Assembly (NCBI GenBank): GCA_015680685.1
Contig: MNCI01038362.1
Location: forward strand, 128,499 to 192,498
Reading direction: 5' to 3'
Origin: Gnetum montanum
Lineage: Eukaryota; Streptophyta; Gnetopsida; Gnetales; Gnetaceae
DNA length: 64,000 bases
The notes beneath the pieces are model-generated. The model saw only the letters and a list, made by a program, of their open reading frames with translations, was not told the DNA's origin and did no database searches. The position numbers and the translations under genes are program-made. Positions 36,061 through 48,239 of the stretch are shown here, one piece after another. Each line of letters opens with the position of its first letter. Position 1 is the first letter of the stretch.

Positions 36061-36281
36061 TTCATGCCATTAGAGGATGTGATGTCTAGTTTGAGTAGTC
36101 ATGTCATGGTGCTCAATTTTGTGTCATGAACACCAAAATTTTTTGTAATGATGTTGATATGTACACTCGGGCACTCAGTTTTGTTATATTAGTTTGTTAT
36201 GTTAAAAGTCAATCAATAATCCCATACCTTCCCAATTTTGTAAAGGAACTTGAGGATGAGTTTTTACTTAGACATGGGGTG
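36061..36281 (+). other. Spacer to the LTR
   Basis: No gene. It ends with the purine-rich GACATGGGGTG directly before the LTR start, which could be a weak polypurine tract. Confidence 0.35.
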
Positions 36282-37175
36282 TGATGAAGCATCAAAGTGT
36301 CATGTCAACAAGCCCTCATGGATGAGTCCCTGTCGACATGGTGTTACCCTATTGATGGGGTTGCATCGACATAGTGTTTGCAATGTTTATGAGGCCCTAT
36401 TGACATAGCTCCACAATAAAGTATATAAATATGTGCTCACCAACTGTGTTTATGGATGTCATATGATAGTTGTAGCAGAGCTCTTGTAGTTTTTTCGTTT
36501 GGGGTTAGAATATTTTTCTAAGTACCCATAGCAAGAGTCAGAAAGCATACAGATCTTTATTCAAGCACTAATGCACCTGAGCACACCAATGTAAATGACA
36601 ATAAAGACGAGCCTTTTGATCAAACCTTGTAGCACTTAGAATAGATTAATGATTTATTTCTACATTTATTGTTTTCATTAATTATGTAATTAATTAAGAT
36701 ACACTAGACTTTAACTGATTAATTAATTAAGCTAAATAGATTTAATACATAAGCACAACCACTTCGAGCATAACATACAACACTTGGTAATTTTAGAAGC
36801 ACTTAACGCTTAGTAACCCAGTAGTATTGTATGCATTCAAGATGTGTATGAAAAGCGGGACTGGGTGCTTATGTTAGGATAGTTAGTTATTAATTAGCAA
36901 TAAAATTAGTTAAATTGGTTTGTAAGTTAAGTTTAAACTTGTTGTTAATCATAGACAAATAAAATATAAAATAATAAAAATCATGTGCCTCAACTACACT
37001 TAACCATAGAACTAAGCTCCACAAGTGTACTTGGGAAGACAACGATTGTCACAATTAGAGTTCATGTCTTAGAACCAATGTACATAAGAACTTAAGGTCT
37101 ACGAAATTCGACCGAATTGTGGATGAATGCTTGGAATTCATATGGTTGGACGTAGGGTATACTCGCCACTCATCA
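36282..37175 (+). mobile_element. Athila-like LTR
   Basis: Starts TGATGAAGCATC and ends CACTCATCA. It matches the LTR at 56,683-57,548 in GTAGNNNAGCTCTTG, CTTTATTCAAGC, CTGAGCACA and AATAAAGAC. Flanks GGGTG and AATAC do not match, so it is not a simple solo LTR. It is either a 3' LTR or a rearranged copy. Confidence 0.75.
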
Positions 37176-39167
37176 AATACACTTGATAAAATGATGCTTT
37201 ATCATATCCCCATGACTTAGCTACTTGACATATAAGGTTTCATCAACCTTTAACCCATACCTAGTTAAAAAATAAGAAGTAAGCCTTCTAAAACTCCTCT
37301 GAAGAATAGGATTTTAGATAATTTCCATCATGCACATTCTTAAGGATTCAAGCTACTATGTTTTAGTGTTTTTAATAAGATAAAATTATGAGGATGGAAA
37401 AAGAGTGATTTATGCCTTGAACTTGTATACATTTCTACTACAATCTTAAAGGTAAATCACAATATTTGAATTAAGCCTTAAGTATTCCATAAATACACAA
37501 GAAGTAAATCATATTAATCATGCCATAATACCAATCAAATAATCATGTAAGCATATAAGAAAATGACTTCCCACCAAAGCAGGACCTATCATGATCTTAG
37601 TATAAGCACATACATATCATAATTATAAGCACACTAATTATATTTTACTATCCTAGAGTCATATTCATTACACCAACACATCAGTGATTTTACTAAGGGA
37701 ATGTTTCTCTCTCTATTTTGTGCTAAGTTTTCATTAGTGGAAGTAATTTCTTTGGAATTATCTTTCCCCATGATGGAATATAAATTACTCCTAACTTCTT
37801 TGATCAATTTTGAAATTTCCACTTCTTCTACTTATACAAAAATTTCTATTAGTTCTTAGCATGTAGATTTCTAAGTTGACAAATAAAAATCTATGACACC
37901 TTCTTCTAGTAATATTGTTACAAATAAGACACTTGATTTTTTTCATCATGATGATGTATGTGAGTCATTAGTTACTCATCTTATATCATAATATGTATTT
38001 ATTTAAATTTTAGATTACTAGACTCATAATCAAGTTTTACTTTGCAATTAAATTATATGATACAAAAACATAAAATTATTTTAGAAGTCATTCATGCTAA
38101 GTACTATTCTCATTTTCTTTTATTTGTTAAGCTAAGTAATGCTTTAATGGTGTAATGTGCACTAGATATAGGATTATTTATACATAAGCATATAATGTGA
38201 TCATTTATAAGTGAACTCCAGATTTTAATGTTCAATTTGGAGAATATCCCAAAGTTCTATGTTTTGTTAAGATATTTAAATTTTCATTGATTTTTTTAGA
38301 GATATAAGCAACAAATTGTTAGTCTTCTTGGTTCCATTAAACATATAAAATTTATTTCCATAACATTGAGTTCTTGTAGAAATTTTTTAGTTGAAATCAA
38401 TATTCATAAACCATTAAAAAAATTGTATTACAAGTAGATGAGAAGATTTACATTTAGCCAATTACATATTATAACCTTTGTTGGGTCCCATCCTTACCTA
38501 CCTACAAGCTGGCCCACTGTTAGTTAAGGGTGGGACCTAGGAACATGTATTTAAATAATATAAAAAACATCTGTGTTCCTAACTGAAGTGAGTTGAATAA
38601 TCGTATGCATTTGAAACCTAGGTAAAAGTGTATAACTCAATGCTACTTGGTAGAATCAAAATTGTGACCTAGGGTTACCAAGCCAAAACCCGTACCACTA
38701 GGTTAACACTTCATTGTTACAATATAAAAAGGCCCAAAAGATTGGTGTATGGGGTACACCCACAACTCGAGTTAGTGTTTGGGAACCAAGACCACAACTA
38801 AGCATGGTGTTTTCAGATAGGGTCTTAGACTTTTTATATGTGGATTTGTAGAGATTAGGTCTAAGCCTCTTTATATGTGGATTCTTGACTTGAAAGCTCT
38901 AAGTCATGGGTTTGATTCTATGAGTAATGTTGAGGTATAAAGTTGTAATTAGACTATACATCATGCAGAGTTTCACATCCCCACCCCTATGTGAAAGGAT
39001 GTAATATATTTACTGCCATGTAAACATAAATATATCCCCATTCCTTGAATTACTAAAAATGATACAATGAATAGAAATAATAATTGCACAAGCTCAAAAT
39101 AGTGCCAAGTTACTTGTGTAACCATTATCGAATGGACACAATCAACAACCCAGTTGCTATTACTCAA
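37176..39167. other. AT-rich intergenic DNA
   Basis: No gene. The only structured item is a hairpin (38,484-38,537). Confidence 0.5.
38484..38537. repeat. Inverted repeat, 13-bp arms
   Basis: GGTCCCATCCTTA (38,484-38,496) pairs with TAAGGGTGGGACC (38,525-38,537) with one mismatch. It may be a small relic of a DNA transposon or the start of a tRNA-like or MITE sequence. No target duplication was identified. Confidence 0.5.
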
Positions 39168-39390
39168 CAATCATATTAAATATGTCACACGGTAGAGTCA
39201 TAACAGAAATCATCCCGCTGAGGCAAAGTGATTGCCAACCAAGGGTGTCTCCAACAATATTCATGTTATACGTAATTTCAATCATATTAAATATGTCATA
39301 CGTTAGATTCGTAACGGAAATCATCCCGCTCAGGCAAAGTGATTGTCGACCAAGGGTGTCTTGAACAATATTCATGTGATACGTAATTTC
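39168..39390. repeat. 111-bp tandem duplication upstream of EGY3
   Basis: 39,168-39,278 and 39,279-39,390 share CAATCATATTAAATATGTCA, the ATCATCCCGCT.AGGCAAAGTG core and CAACAATATTCATGTNATACG. The duplication keeps short frames open on both strands, which is a side effect of the repeat. It lies 1.05 kb before the EGY3 start. Confidence 0.85.
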
Positions 39391-40443
39391 AAGGATTGTC
39401 TTGTAACGTACATTCTTATAACCTCATTATGTTAGTCTTGTTCTATTGAAGTGAGTAAGTTAGTTTGTTGGTTTCTCATTATGTGTTTTCAATGCTGATT
39501 ATGTTAAGTGGTATTTTTAAAAGGCTTGAAATTTTTTTTAAGATCATTTTTTTCATATAGAAATGTAGATTGGATACTTGTATCAAAACACAAGTTATAC
39601 TAAGTTTGACTATGGAATAAAGTGCTCTATTGCTAGCTTAGTTCACCTTCAATGTCGTGAGGTAGGCTTTGAAAACAATATTAAATTCTCTTGAGAAGTG
39701 CAATTTTAATGGTTTGATTTGGTTTTATTAGCAATGCTCCCACAAGTGCGATTGGCCTTTGCTTTTTAGGTAGCTCAATTAAGTTTGGATTTTATGTTTT
39801 TACAGTTTGTAGTTCACCTTAACAACTCTCCTAAATATTTGTGAAAGAAATCATTATTTCAATCTGCATAGGCAAAATGTTAAAACAAAAAATAAAAAAA
39901 ATTGAGCAAAGTTCATACAAATTAAAATCCAAGAACTGTCTCTAATTTTTTGTTTTTTTAAATCTCCCTTGAAGCCAGGAAAGAGGCAAACAAATACACC
40001 TAAAAACACCGGAGTTTACAGACTGAGAATATACATCAATGTTAAGTTAAATTCAAAAACACATGCGGTAGCTGGTAAATGCAGGCAGTACTGACAAATA
40101 CCTACCTATTCAGTTGTACGGTTTGTTCACGATTTGTAACCTTATTTTACGGCTAAAAACCTGAAAAACAGGACCCGCCCACCAAAGCACCTATGGTGAA
40201 ATAGAAACGACTAGAAGCTAAACCAACCAGAAGCCACCCAAGAAACCATCCTCCAATACACATAACAACGTTTTAGTTACACAAAGCTCCAAAATATTGC
40301 TGCTGCTATCAATTCCAAGAGAAAATAAGTTGCTCACATGCTCGTCTGAGCCTTGTACTCGGTTCAACGCACCAGCATCGCATATTCTCACCAAAGTCTT
40401 ATAACCAAATCCTGAAAGGACCAATGACCTTCACTCATAAACA
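39391..40443 (+). other. Upstream region of EGY3
   Basis: AT-rich until about 40,090, then base composition becomes more balanced (40,100-40,440), as expected for a promoter and 5' UTR. I see no convincing TATA box or heat-shock element. An in-frame TAA at 40,438-40,440 precedes the start codon. Confidence 0.45.
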
Positions 40444-43400
40444 ATGAATTTGTCACGCTTCAAATCTTCGGGTGGCATGTGTTCAGAAATGGCGGATGCA
40501 GCATTTGTGGCAAAACGTGGCAGCAAGATACTACGTCATTCTACATTTTTCGAGCACATTCCAGTGTCCAAGTCAGCTTGTCTTCATCCACCGTGGCTCT
40601 ACTCAAAATTCCCTGCACTGCTACATCAGGAGCACTGCATTTCGCCCAGAATACACTGCAACAACCGCCACGGCTGCTGGTTCTGTCACACTTTTTCACC
40701 CAATTCGTTCGTTTCCAGCTATTCTTTTCTGTCCTTGAGAAAACCCATATCATCCAAGTCCATCAATTTGCCCAATAAAATCCAGCGGTCTTCCTATTAC
40801 AGTTTCTGCAGCAGGCTCAATCCGAAATTCGTACTCAAATCCGCAGATGACGATACATCCTCCTCTGCAACAACGACCGCCATTGTTGAAAAGGAGAAGA
40901 AGATCACTGATTCTGAGGGCAAGAGTGAGACCCAAAACGAAGAAGAGAAACAAAAACAGGAGGAGGACTGGAAAGGGGACGAGGATTTCAAGAAGTTTAT
41001 GCGCAACCCTTCCATTGAAGCAGCAGTTAAGCTTGAGAAGAAGAGGACTGAGAGGAGGCTGAAAGAGCTTGAGACGGAAGCAGGGGGCAATATCTTCCAG
41101 AGTTTGTTGGCTAAGTTTCAAAGGAATTCTCTGGCCAAAGAAAAGGAGAGGCTGGAACAAGTCGAGGAGAAGTTCAAAGCACTGGATCTCAATAAAGTAT
41201 GTTCCTTTCTTAATGTTTTCGGTTTTGTTTTTTTTTTTTCTGAAACTTTTGTTTGGTGCAAAGATTGTTGTATGTCCTACTTGGAATTGCTTATAAGATT
41301 TTTCAAGTATTGTTTTTCTCTTTTGTGATAATACCTGATTTGCAAGTGATTTTCTAGGGATTAGAACCGGAAAGATATATTTCAACGTGCATTTTTATCA
41401 TCCATATGTTGACTGTAGTAAATTCTTATAATTTACAACCAGAATAGCAGCCAAATGAACAAATGGCCACTCTGAATGGTTCTTTATTTTTTGTTGTTTG
41501 GAACAAATATGACAGTTTGCACAGCAAAATCACATGTTGAAGTGCTTAGGTGGCCACTGTTAATTGTTTTATTGGAACTAGTGGGATTTATTGCTCCAAT
41601 CTTTTCCTTTTTGCTGCAACTCAGGCATGCTCTCTGCTTTCTTGGTTTCTTAACCATCTTCTAAGGATTACAAGTTACTTGGAATTCTGTACAATAATGT
41701 TCGATTGCTATAAATATACGCACTGGATTGCGTTGCTGACAAATATTGTTTTAGTTTTCCCTGGTAATTTTGTTTCTGACGGGGAGGAGGAATTTATAAT
41801 TTCTATAGTAGCTTTTAAAATTTATTGCTTGTTTCGTTAGTTCTTGGATATGTTTTGAAGATTTTGTTTTGTTCAAACTATATTAGGGAAGGACATACAG
41901 GCATATTGCATTTTTGACTAGCATTATGTTTCTTGCAGCTGAAAAGTTGTTTTGGTTATGACACTTTCTTTGCCGTTGATGTTCGCCGTTTTGGTGATGG
42001 TGGGATTTTTGTGGGGAATCTTCGAAGACCAATTGAAGAAGTAATACCTAAGCTTGAAAAGAAGCTGGCCGATGTAGCTGGGAGGGAAGTTGCTCTCTGG
42101 TTCATGGAAGAAAGAGTGGATGATATAACAAAGCAGGTTTTCTTTTCTTTTCTGGTTTTTCTTTTCATTTCGTTTTACAAATTACAGTTCAAACGTACAT
42201 ACATTTTGTCTTGTATTTCTAGAAAGCATTCGCGTATATTTGTTATTGCTTAATGAAAAATAATAGGGGATAAAGAGGACTGTGTGATTTCTTTAATATG
42301 TTAATTTGACATGCTGATTTTTGTTTTTCACTCAACTTCTGTTTACCAGGTTTGCATGGTGCAACCCAAAGCTGAAATTGATCTGCAGCTTGAAATCAGT
42401 AAACTCAGTAATCCTTTTGGTTATGTTACGGCACTACTTCTTGGAGTCACCACTCTGGGTACAATTGCTATCACCAGCGGATTCTTCCTTAAACCAGATG
42501 CTACATTTGAGGACTATTTGAATGATGTCATACCCCTTTCTGGTGGATTCTTCACTATACTAGGGGTTTCAGAGGTAATTTCTATTTTTGTTCTGACACA
42601 TTGGTGCTTGTTAATCAAATGTTAAGTTATGTAATGAATTATGGCATGGATTTGAGTTTGACTTTCTGCATCATCTTGAACATGGCATTGTTGTTATCTT
42701 ACAAGGTTTTGACATCAAATTTAATGTACATTTAAACTTCTGGTAGATCCAAACTTTAGAACAATAATACATTGGATGATATATAAATAAGCACCTAGTT
42801 CTTACAACCCTGCTTATGAAAATGCAAATTTTTTTTCCACTCTTACATCATTCCTGTGTATTATGTGTTTAAAAAAGTGTCATCATTTAGAGGCTCAATG
42901 TTTCTGCTAACAGACCCAGGAGGGCAAGTAGATGAGCAAATGCTCTACTAGCAAAAGCCCAACCACTCTGGTAGATAAGCAAAAGCCTAACCTCTTTTAT
43001 AGTGGCCATGTCCAGGCTTGAACCTAGGCCTTATGACCTAAAAAACTAGCATCTTACCATAATTCTAAATGGTGGCCTCTGCATTATGTGTTTTATTCTT
43101 ATTTGAGCATAGAGAACTGTGATGACTATTCATTTTATGACCTAGTAAAAGGAAAATGGAGATGCATGGTTATATTGTAACATTTTGCACATGGAAGAAA
43201 ACAGTCTAATAGATATTTTGTTCGGAGCAGTTGGTAGGAGTTTTTTAAAAATGACACAAGCTTATGGTCAAAATTTTCTATATTTGACTTGCAACTTTAT
43301 ACAAACGTGCATGCATCATACTATGAAATTATAGGGCAGGATATCTCAAAAAGGAATAATGAATATTGAGTCAATTGCATGGGTTCTTTGTGCTTGCAAT

Positions 43401-44765
43401 ACTTGTGTTTTTATCATTTTAGGTACTACAACATTCTTCGATAGTTGACTTTTCTTTCAATGCTTTATAAATAATAAATGATGCTATGATTCTTACATTA
43501 TCGTATATTGGCAGATTGCAACACGCTTAACTGCTGCTCGGTATGGTGTAAAATTAAGCCCGTCATTTTTTATTCCTTCCAACTGGACAGGTTGCCTTGG
43601 GGTTGTGAACAATTATGAATCAATCTTGCCAAGCCAGAAAGCACTTTTTGATATTCCTGCTGCCAGGACTGCCAGTGCATATGTTGCTTCTATTGCACTG
43701 GTTGCCACAGCATTTTTCTTGGATGGCACTTTCAATGGTGGTGATAATGCCTTGTTAGTGTTTCCAACTTCCATATGCAATTAGAGAGCAGGATGCATGA
43801 ATAATGCATGAATTGAATTTTATCACCTGACTGTTCTGCCCATTTAAAAATATAAATAGCAATAATAATGTCTGCTCAGCTGTCCTTACCCTCAGATATT
43901 TGATTTTGTTATAGGCGAGGGAAAAGTCTGATTTAATTATTTTGCTTCATTTTTTTCTTCAATAATCCATTTCTTTCCTTCATCCAGTATTTTATTGGAC
44001 CATATGCTGATGAACTGGGGAATGTTCTTCCTCAAGCAGTAGAAAGAGTTGGTGTTCCTGTGGATCCTCTGGCATTTGCTGGCCTTTTAGGTAAGTTGTG
44101 ACTATTTCCTCAGATATACGGTTAATCAAATAACATGTAAATGAGTGGCAAATTGACTGGATGGATTCACAACCCTAATAAACATCCATGCCACAATTTT
44201 GTGAGAATCATTACGAAATATTATTATAGAACCTAAAAAATGAAATTTCTTACTACCCTATTGATCTATTGAACAATTCAGTATCAGAGATTTCCTTCAT
44301 GAAGCTTCTTTGACCTCAGAGTGACAAGTTGTGATTGACCAGAATTGAAGTAACAGAAATGCATCTAACACTTTTTTGTAACAATAACATGCTAGCATTT
44401 TAATTTTGGCAGGAATAGCTGTTACATCTTTGAATCTTCTGCCATGTGGAAGACTTGAAGGTGGGAGAATAGCTCAGGCCTTGTTTGGAAGGAGAGCTGC
44501 AACTTTGCTTTCCTTTGCAACTTCAGTCTTACTTGGAGCTGGAGCACTTAGTGGGAGTGTCCTTTGCTTGGCTTGGGGTTTGCTTGCAACATTTTTGCGA
44601 GGAGGGGAAGAGCTTCCTACAAAAGATGAAATTACTCCACTAGGGGATGGACGGTACATATTTGGGTTTGTTCTTGCTCTGGTTTGCGTCCTAACACTGT
44701 TTCCAAACACTGTAGGGACATACACCAGTCCATTCTACACTTCTCCATATTTCAAGGGAGATTAA
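40444..44765 (+). CDS. EGY3: EGY3-type inactive zinc metalloprotease, chloroplast
   Basis: Six exons: 40,444-41,196; 41,939-42,136; 42,350-42,574; 43,515-43,757; 43,988-44,090; 44,413-44,765. All introns are GT-AG; the spliced frame is open for 624 codons and ends at TAA. A Ser-rich transit-peptide-like start and an acidic, coiled-coil-prone part precede the S2P fold. GNLRR is in exon 2. At the HExxH site the protein reads SEIAT (split by intron 3), and the NxxPxxxLDGG site reads NLLPCGRLEGGR. Both catalytic motifs are therefore lost, as in EGY3 rather than EGY1/EGY2. About six membrane segments lie after residue 335, for example YVTALLLGVTTLGTIAI and SVLCLAWGLLATFL. Arabidopsis EGY3 is a thylakoid protein tied to heat and salt stress. 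In-frame ATGs at 40,477 and 40,489 are alternative starts. The exon 5 start is uncertain (see findings). Confidence 0.93.
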
Positions 44766-44894
44766 GATGACCATGTTGCAAAAGCTAATGTAATGTACGG
44801 TAAAATGTGCTTTGAATTTACTCAATTCCAGTTACAGAATTTTGAGGATGAAGGGTACAAAATTGGTTCATAGTAATGTATTTATAGCTTTCAA
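44766..44894 (+). other. EGY3 3' UTR and remaining downstream flank
   Basis: 129 bp without AATAAA. It is interrupted by the copia element, and the original flank resumes at 54,930. Confidence 0.6.
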
Positions 44895-45406
44895 TGTAGC
44901 ATGCATTACCCACTAACACGTTTTATGCATTAGGTAATGCATGAAAATGGCCACCATGACCACTAATGCATTTTATGGGTTAGTTAATGCATAAAAGTGG
45001 CCACCATGCCCACTAACATGTTTTTATAAGTTGGTTAACACATCAATGTGGTCTCCATATCCAGTAATGCGTTTTTTACATGTGGACATTGGCTCTCTTA
45101 TGGTAATAGATTTCATGGCTTATAAATTCGTTCTTGATGAGAGAACAAAGGCACCACGAAACACAGCAGGATTGTAGTTCTGATCTCTTTCACAAACACT
45201 TGAAGATTGCATACACCATTGTTGCACAACGCTTGTGTGAAAAAAGAATCGAAAAGCCAAATTTAATCTGAGGCATCAATGGCTAGAGGTTAGTTCCATT
45301 TGCTCAAGAATTGTGCATTTCCAATTATTTATGGTGTCATTTGCTTCTACATTCTGTACTTTGATTGTTTGTGCCATCTGGTTTTCTACACAATTATTTT
45401 CTTACA
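44895..45406 (+). repeat. 5' LTR of the copia element
   Basis: Starts TGTAGCATGCATTACC and contains three tandem ~49-bp subrepeats (CACTAACRCGTTTTATG..GTGGCCACCATG, 44,909-45,058). A TATAAATTCG box lies near 45,121. The end is TTACA. The last 80 bp differ from the 3' LTR. Confidence 0.9.
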
Positions 45407-45407
45407 T

Positions 45408-45420
45408 TTGGTATTAGAGT
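45408..45420 (+). other. Primer-binding site of the copia element
   Basis: TTGGTATTAGAGT starts right after the LTR. It matches the initiator-Met tRNA site usual in copia elements (TGGTATCAGAGC) with one C-to-T change. Confidence 0.85.
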
Positions 45421-45635
45421 GTTATATCTTTGTCTTGATGTGGTTTTTGACGATGGGGCAATTTGGAAACATCATTTTTTAAAAATATTTCTGCATTTTA
45501 TAGTTTGAGGAAGATCGCTCGCTTTTGGTTTTTGCTTAGTGAAAGAGATTTCACTCACATTTTTTTGCATTTCGTAAATCTAGAAAATAGAAACCATTAC
45601 TATTGTGGCAATATTTTCTTTGTTGTTTTGAAGAG
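45421..45635 (+). other. Copia leader, first part
   Basis: Untranslated leader with no gene; interrupted at 45,636 by an LTR insertion. Confidence 0.5.
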
Positions 45636-46551
45636 TGATGAGATGCGATATCGCATGAGTACGCGATATCGCGGTCCGCCGCCATATCTATAAATAAGAG
45701 GCGGCACTTCCCTTATTCCTCATCCTAGGTTTAAACTAGCGAAGCTTTGGCAAATTGATCACCTTAGAGATAAATTATTTTTCATGTGCTCGCAGTAGGA
45801 GTCCTTAAGTGAACGGATCTTTATTCGAGTAGTTTTGTACCTGAACGCAAGTTGTGTACGGTAATAAAGACGAGCTTTGTGGATAAACCTTGCAATACAT
45901 GGATAGGATTTATTTATTGTTATTTATTACTTGTTATTTACTACTTTCGTAACACGGCATGAGTATGACTTGATTACAAGCATTTACGAATGTGTACGGA
46001 TAATCAAGGAACGGATGCTCATCGCGATTAGGCTCTCTCACCCTTTCCTTCTAAAACGTGGGATAAGTACGACTTAGTTACGAGCATCCAAGGATGTGTA
46101 CGGATAGCCGAGGAACGGATGCTTATCACACTTAGGTTAGCTAGGTGTCTCAGTACAACCACTTCGAGCATGTGCATTACGTGTGGTGATCCTAGTAACG
46201 ATTAGCGTTTGGTAGCCACAGTTGCATAGTTCAGGGTGTGTACGGTAAGTGGGAACGAATGCTGATGGTAGGTAATTTAGACTTAGTGCATTAGTTAGAG
46301 TTAGTCTTAGTTTCTCAACCCTTTCCTCGTAATGCAGAAGACATAAAACATAAAAGACCATAAAAATCATATACCTCATACTTGCTTAACCATACACTGT
46401 GATAGATACAAGTAAGTCTGGGAAGACAATGAATGGTTAACCCCAAGTGTTCCATGAGGCGTGTAGGCATTTAGTCTGCGGAGTTCGACCAGATCGTGCG
46501 TGCGACGCTTGTATTCGTATGGTTGAGTGTAGGGATACCTACCATTCATCT
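45636..46551 (+). mobile_element. Solo Athila-like LTR in the copia leader
   Basis: Starts TGATGAGATGCG with two palindromes (45,643-45,656 and 45,662-45,673, both around GATATC). A TATA box (TCTATAAATAAG) is near 45,688. The 3' part matches 1-88, ending CATTCATCT instead of CATCA. AGAG occurs at both edges (AAGAG before, AGAGA after), so a target duplication is likely but not exact. Confidence 0.75.
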
Positions 46552-46556
46552 AGAGA

Positions 46557-47821
46557 GCATCGTTGGTCTGCAATAGCTTTTTTTGATGTAAATGTTTTCA
46601 AAGGTTGAGCACGATTTGGTTAAGGCTAACAGATGTTTATTCTCTGTGTGCATAGCTGGATTTTGTGAATTATGTATGTGTTTTTTTCCATTTTGGCTTA
46701 CATATTTAGCATTCATCATTGTTATTATGCTTTTTAGTGTTTTTTTTATGTTGGCCAATGAATTAGCATTGTTCTATAGGGTTTTTGTTTTTTTTGGCAC
46801 TTTGGCCTTTGCCAGGGCACCTTGGGCTAGAATAATTGAATGAATTATGTTTATGCCATGTTCAATTTGGTAATTTATCAAATTTATGGATATTTTTGTA
46901 TATGTATGCATCATTTTCTGCATATGAATTATAACAAGTGATCTATCATTTTTTGTATAATTCTGGTTGTGCTATTTGCAATTTTCACTTTCTGCATCGT
47001 TGGTCTACAATAGCCTTTTCTTATGTAAATGTTTTCAAAGGTTGAGCACGATTTGGTTAAGGCTAACAGATGTTTATTCTCTTTGCGCATAGTTGGATTT
47101 TGTGAATTATGTATGTGTTTTTTTTTTCATTTCAGCTTGCATATTCAGCATTCATCATTGTTATGAGTTTTAGTGTTTTTTTATGTCGGCCAATGAATTA
47201 GCATTGTTCTATAGGGTTTTCTTTTGGCACTTTGGCTTTTGCCTAGGCACCTTGGGCTGGAATAATTGAATGAACTATGTTTATGCCATGTTGAATTTGG
47301 TAATTTATCAATTTTATGGATATTTTTGTATATGTATGCATCATTTTCTGCATATGAATTATAACAACTGATCTATATAATTTTGTACAATTCTAGTTGT
47401 GCTATTTGCAATTTTCATTGTGTGCATCATTGGTCTGCAATAGCCTTTTCTTATGTAAATGTTTTCAAAGGTTGAGCACGATTTGGCTAAGGCTAACAAA
47501 TGTTTATTCTCTCTGTGCATAGTTGGATTTTGTGAATTATGTATGTGCTTTTTCCATTTTGGCTTCCATATTCAGCATTAATCATTGTTATAATGATTTT
47601 TAGTGTTTTTTTCTGTTGACCAATGAATTAGCGTTGTTCTATAGGATTTTCTTTTGGCACTTTGGCCTTTGCTTGAGCACCGTGGGCTGGAATAATTGAA
47701 TGAATTATGTTCATGCCATGTTGAATTTGGTAATTTATCAATTTTATGAATATTTTTGTATATGTATGCATCATTTTCTGCATATGAATTATAACAAATG
47801 ATCTATATAAGTTTGTATAAT
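46557..47821 (+). repeat. Three tandem 400-437 bp repeats in the copia leader
   Basis: Units start at 46,557, 46,994 and 47,424 with GCATCRTTGGTCTRCAATAG and share TGAGCACGATTTGG and TGCATCATTTTCTGCATATG. The third unit is cut at about 47,821. The frames at 46,592-46,843 and the reverse strand are by-products of the repeat, not genes. Confidence 0.9.
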
Positions 47822-48239
47822 TAGAATAGCCACAACATCTTTAATTATGCAAAATTATGTACTAAGAGCTTTTGGATCACATATGGTACACAACATTAAA
47901 AATTGTGATTAATCATATGTAATATGATAAATTTTATTTTACAGGATTTTTTATTGTATTTAATATGATTAATTAGGATGATGTGTTAAATTATTTTTAT
48001 TAATTTATCCACAAGGATTTAGAAAAGGAATATAATTTAATACTTTCATCATAAAGATATATAAATTTGTTTGAATTAAAATTTAGCCCATAGGCAATTT
48101 TATGTCATTTGATTCATTTTTTTCATGATTTACATTAGTAAACATGTCTTATGGTATTTTAACCTCAAATTTAATAACATAAGCATGTTTGATTATGCAG
48201 CTATACAACATGTAAGCTACTTTGATTTTAAATGTGACA
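47822..48239 (+). other. Copia leader, last part
   Basis: AT-rich, no gene. Confidence 0.4.

Noticed and set aside
36282-37175. Treating this LTR as a simple solo insertion
   Set aside because: The flanking pentamers GGGTG and AATAC do not match, so a clean solo LTR is not supported.
39160-39375. Open frames with an internal repeat on both strands
   Set aside because: They arise from the 111-bp tandem duplication, whose length is a multiple of three, so frames repeat. There is no sign of a gene.
40750-41385. Long open frame (211 codons) on the minus strand across EGY3 exon 1
   Set aside because: It is the complement of a coding exon with strong codon bias; the protein is low-complexity Leu/Phe/Ser-rich and crosses the splice donor.
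46592-46843. Hydrophobic open frame of 83 codons
   Set aside because: It lies inside the threefold leader repeat, and the other two repeat copies interrupt it with shifts.
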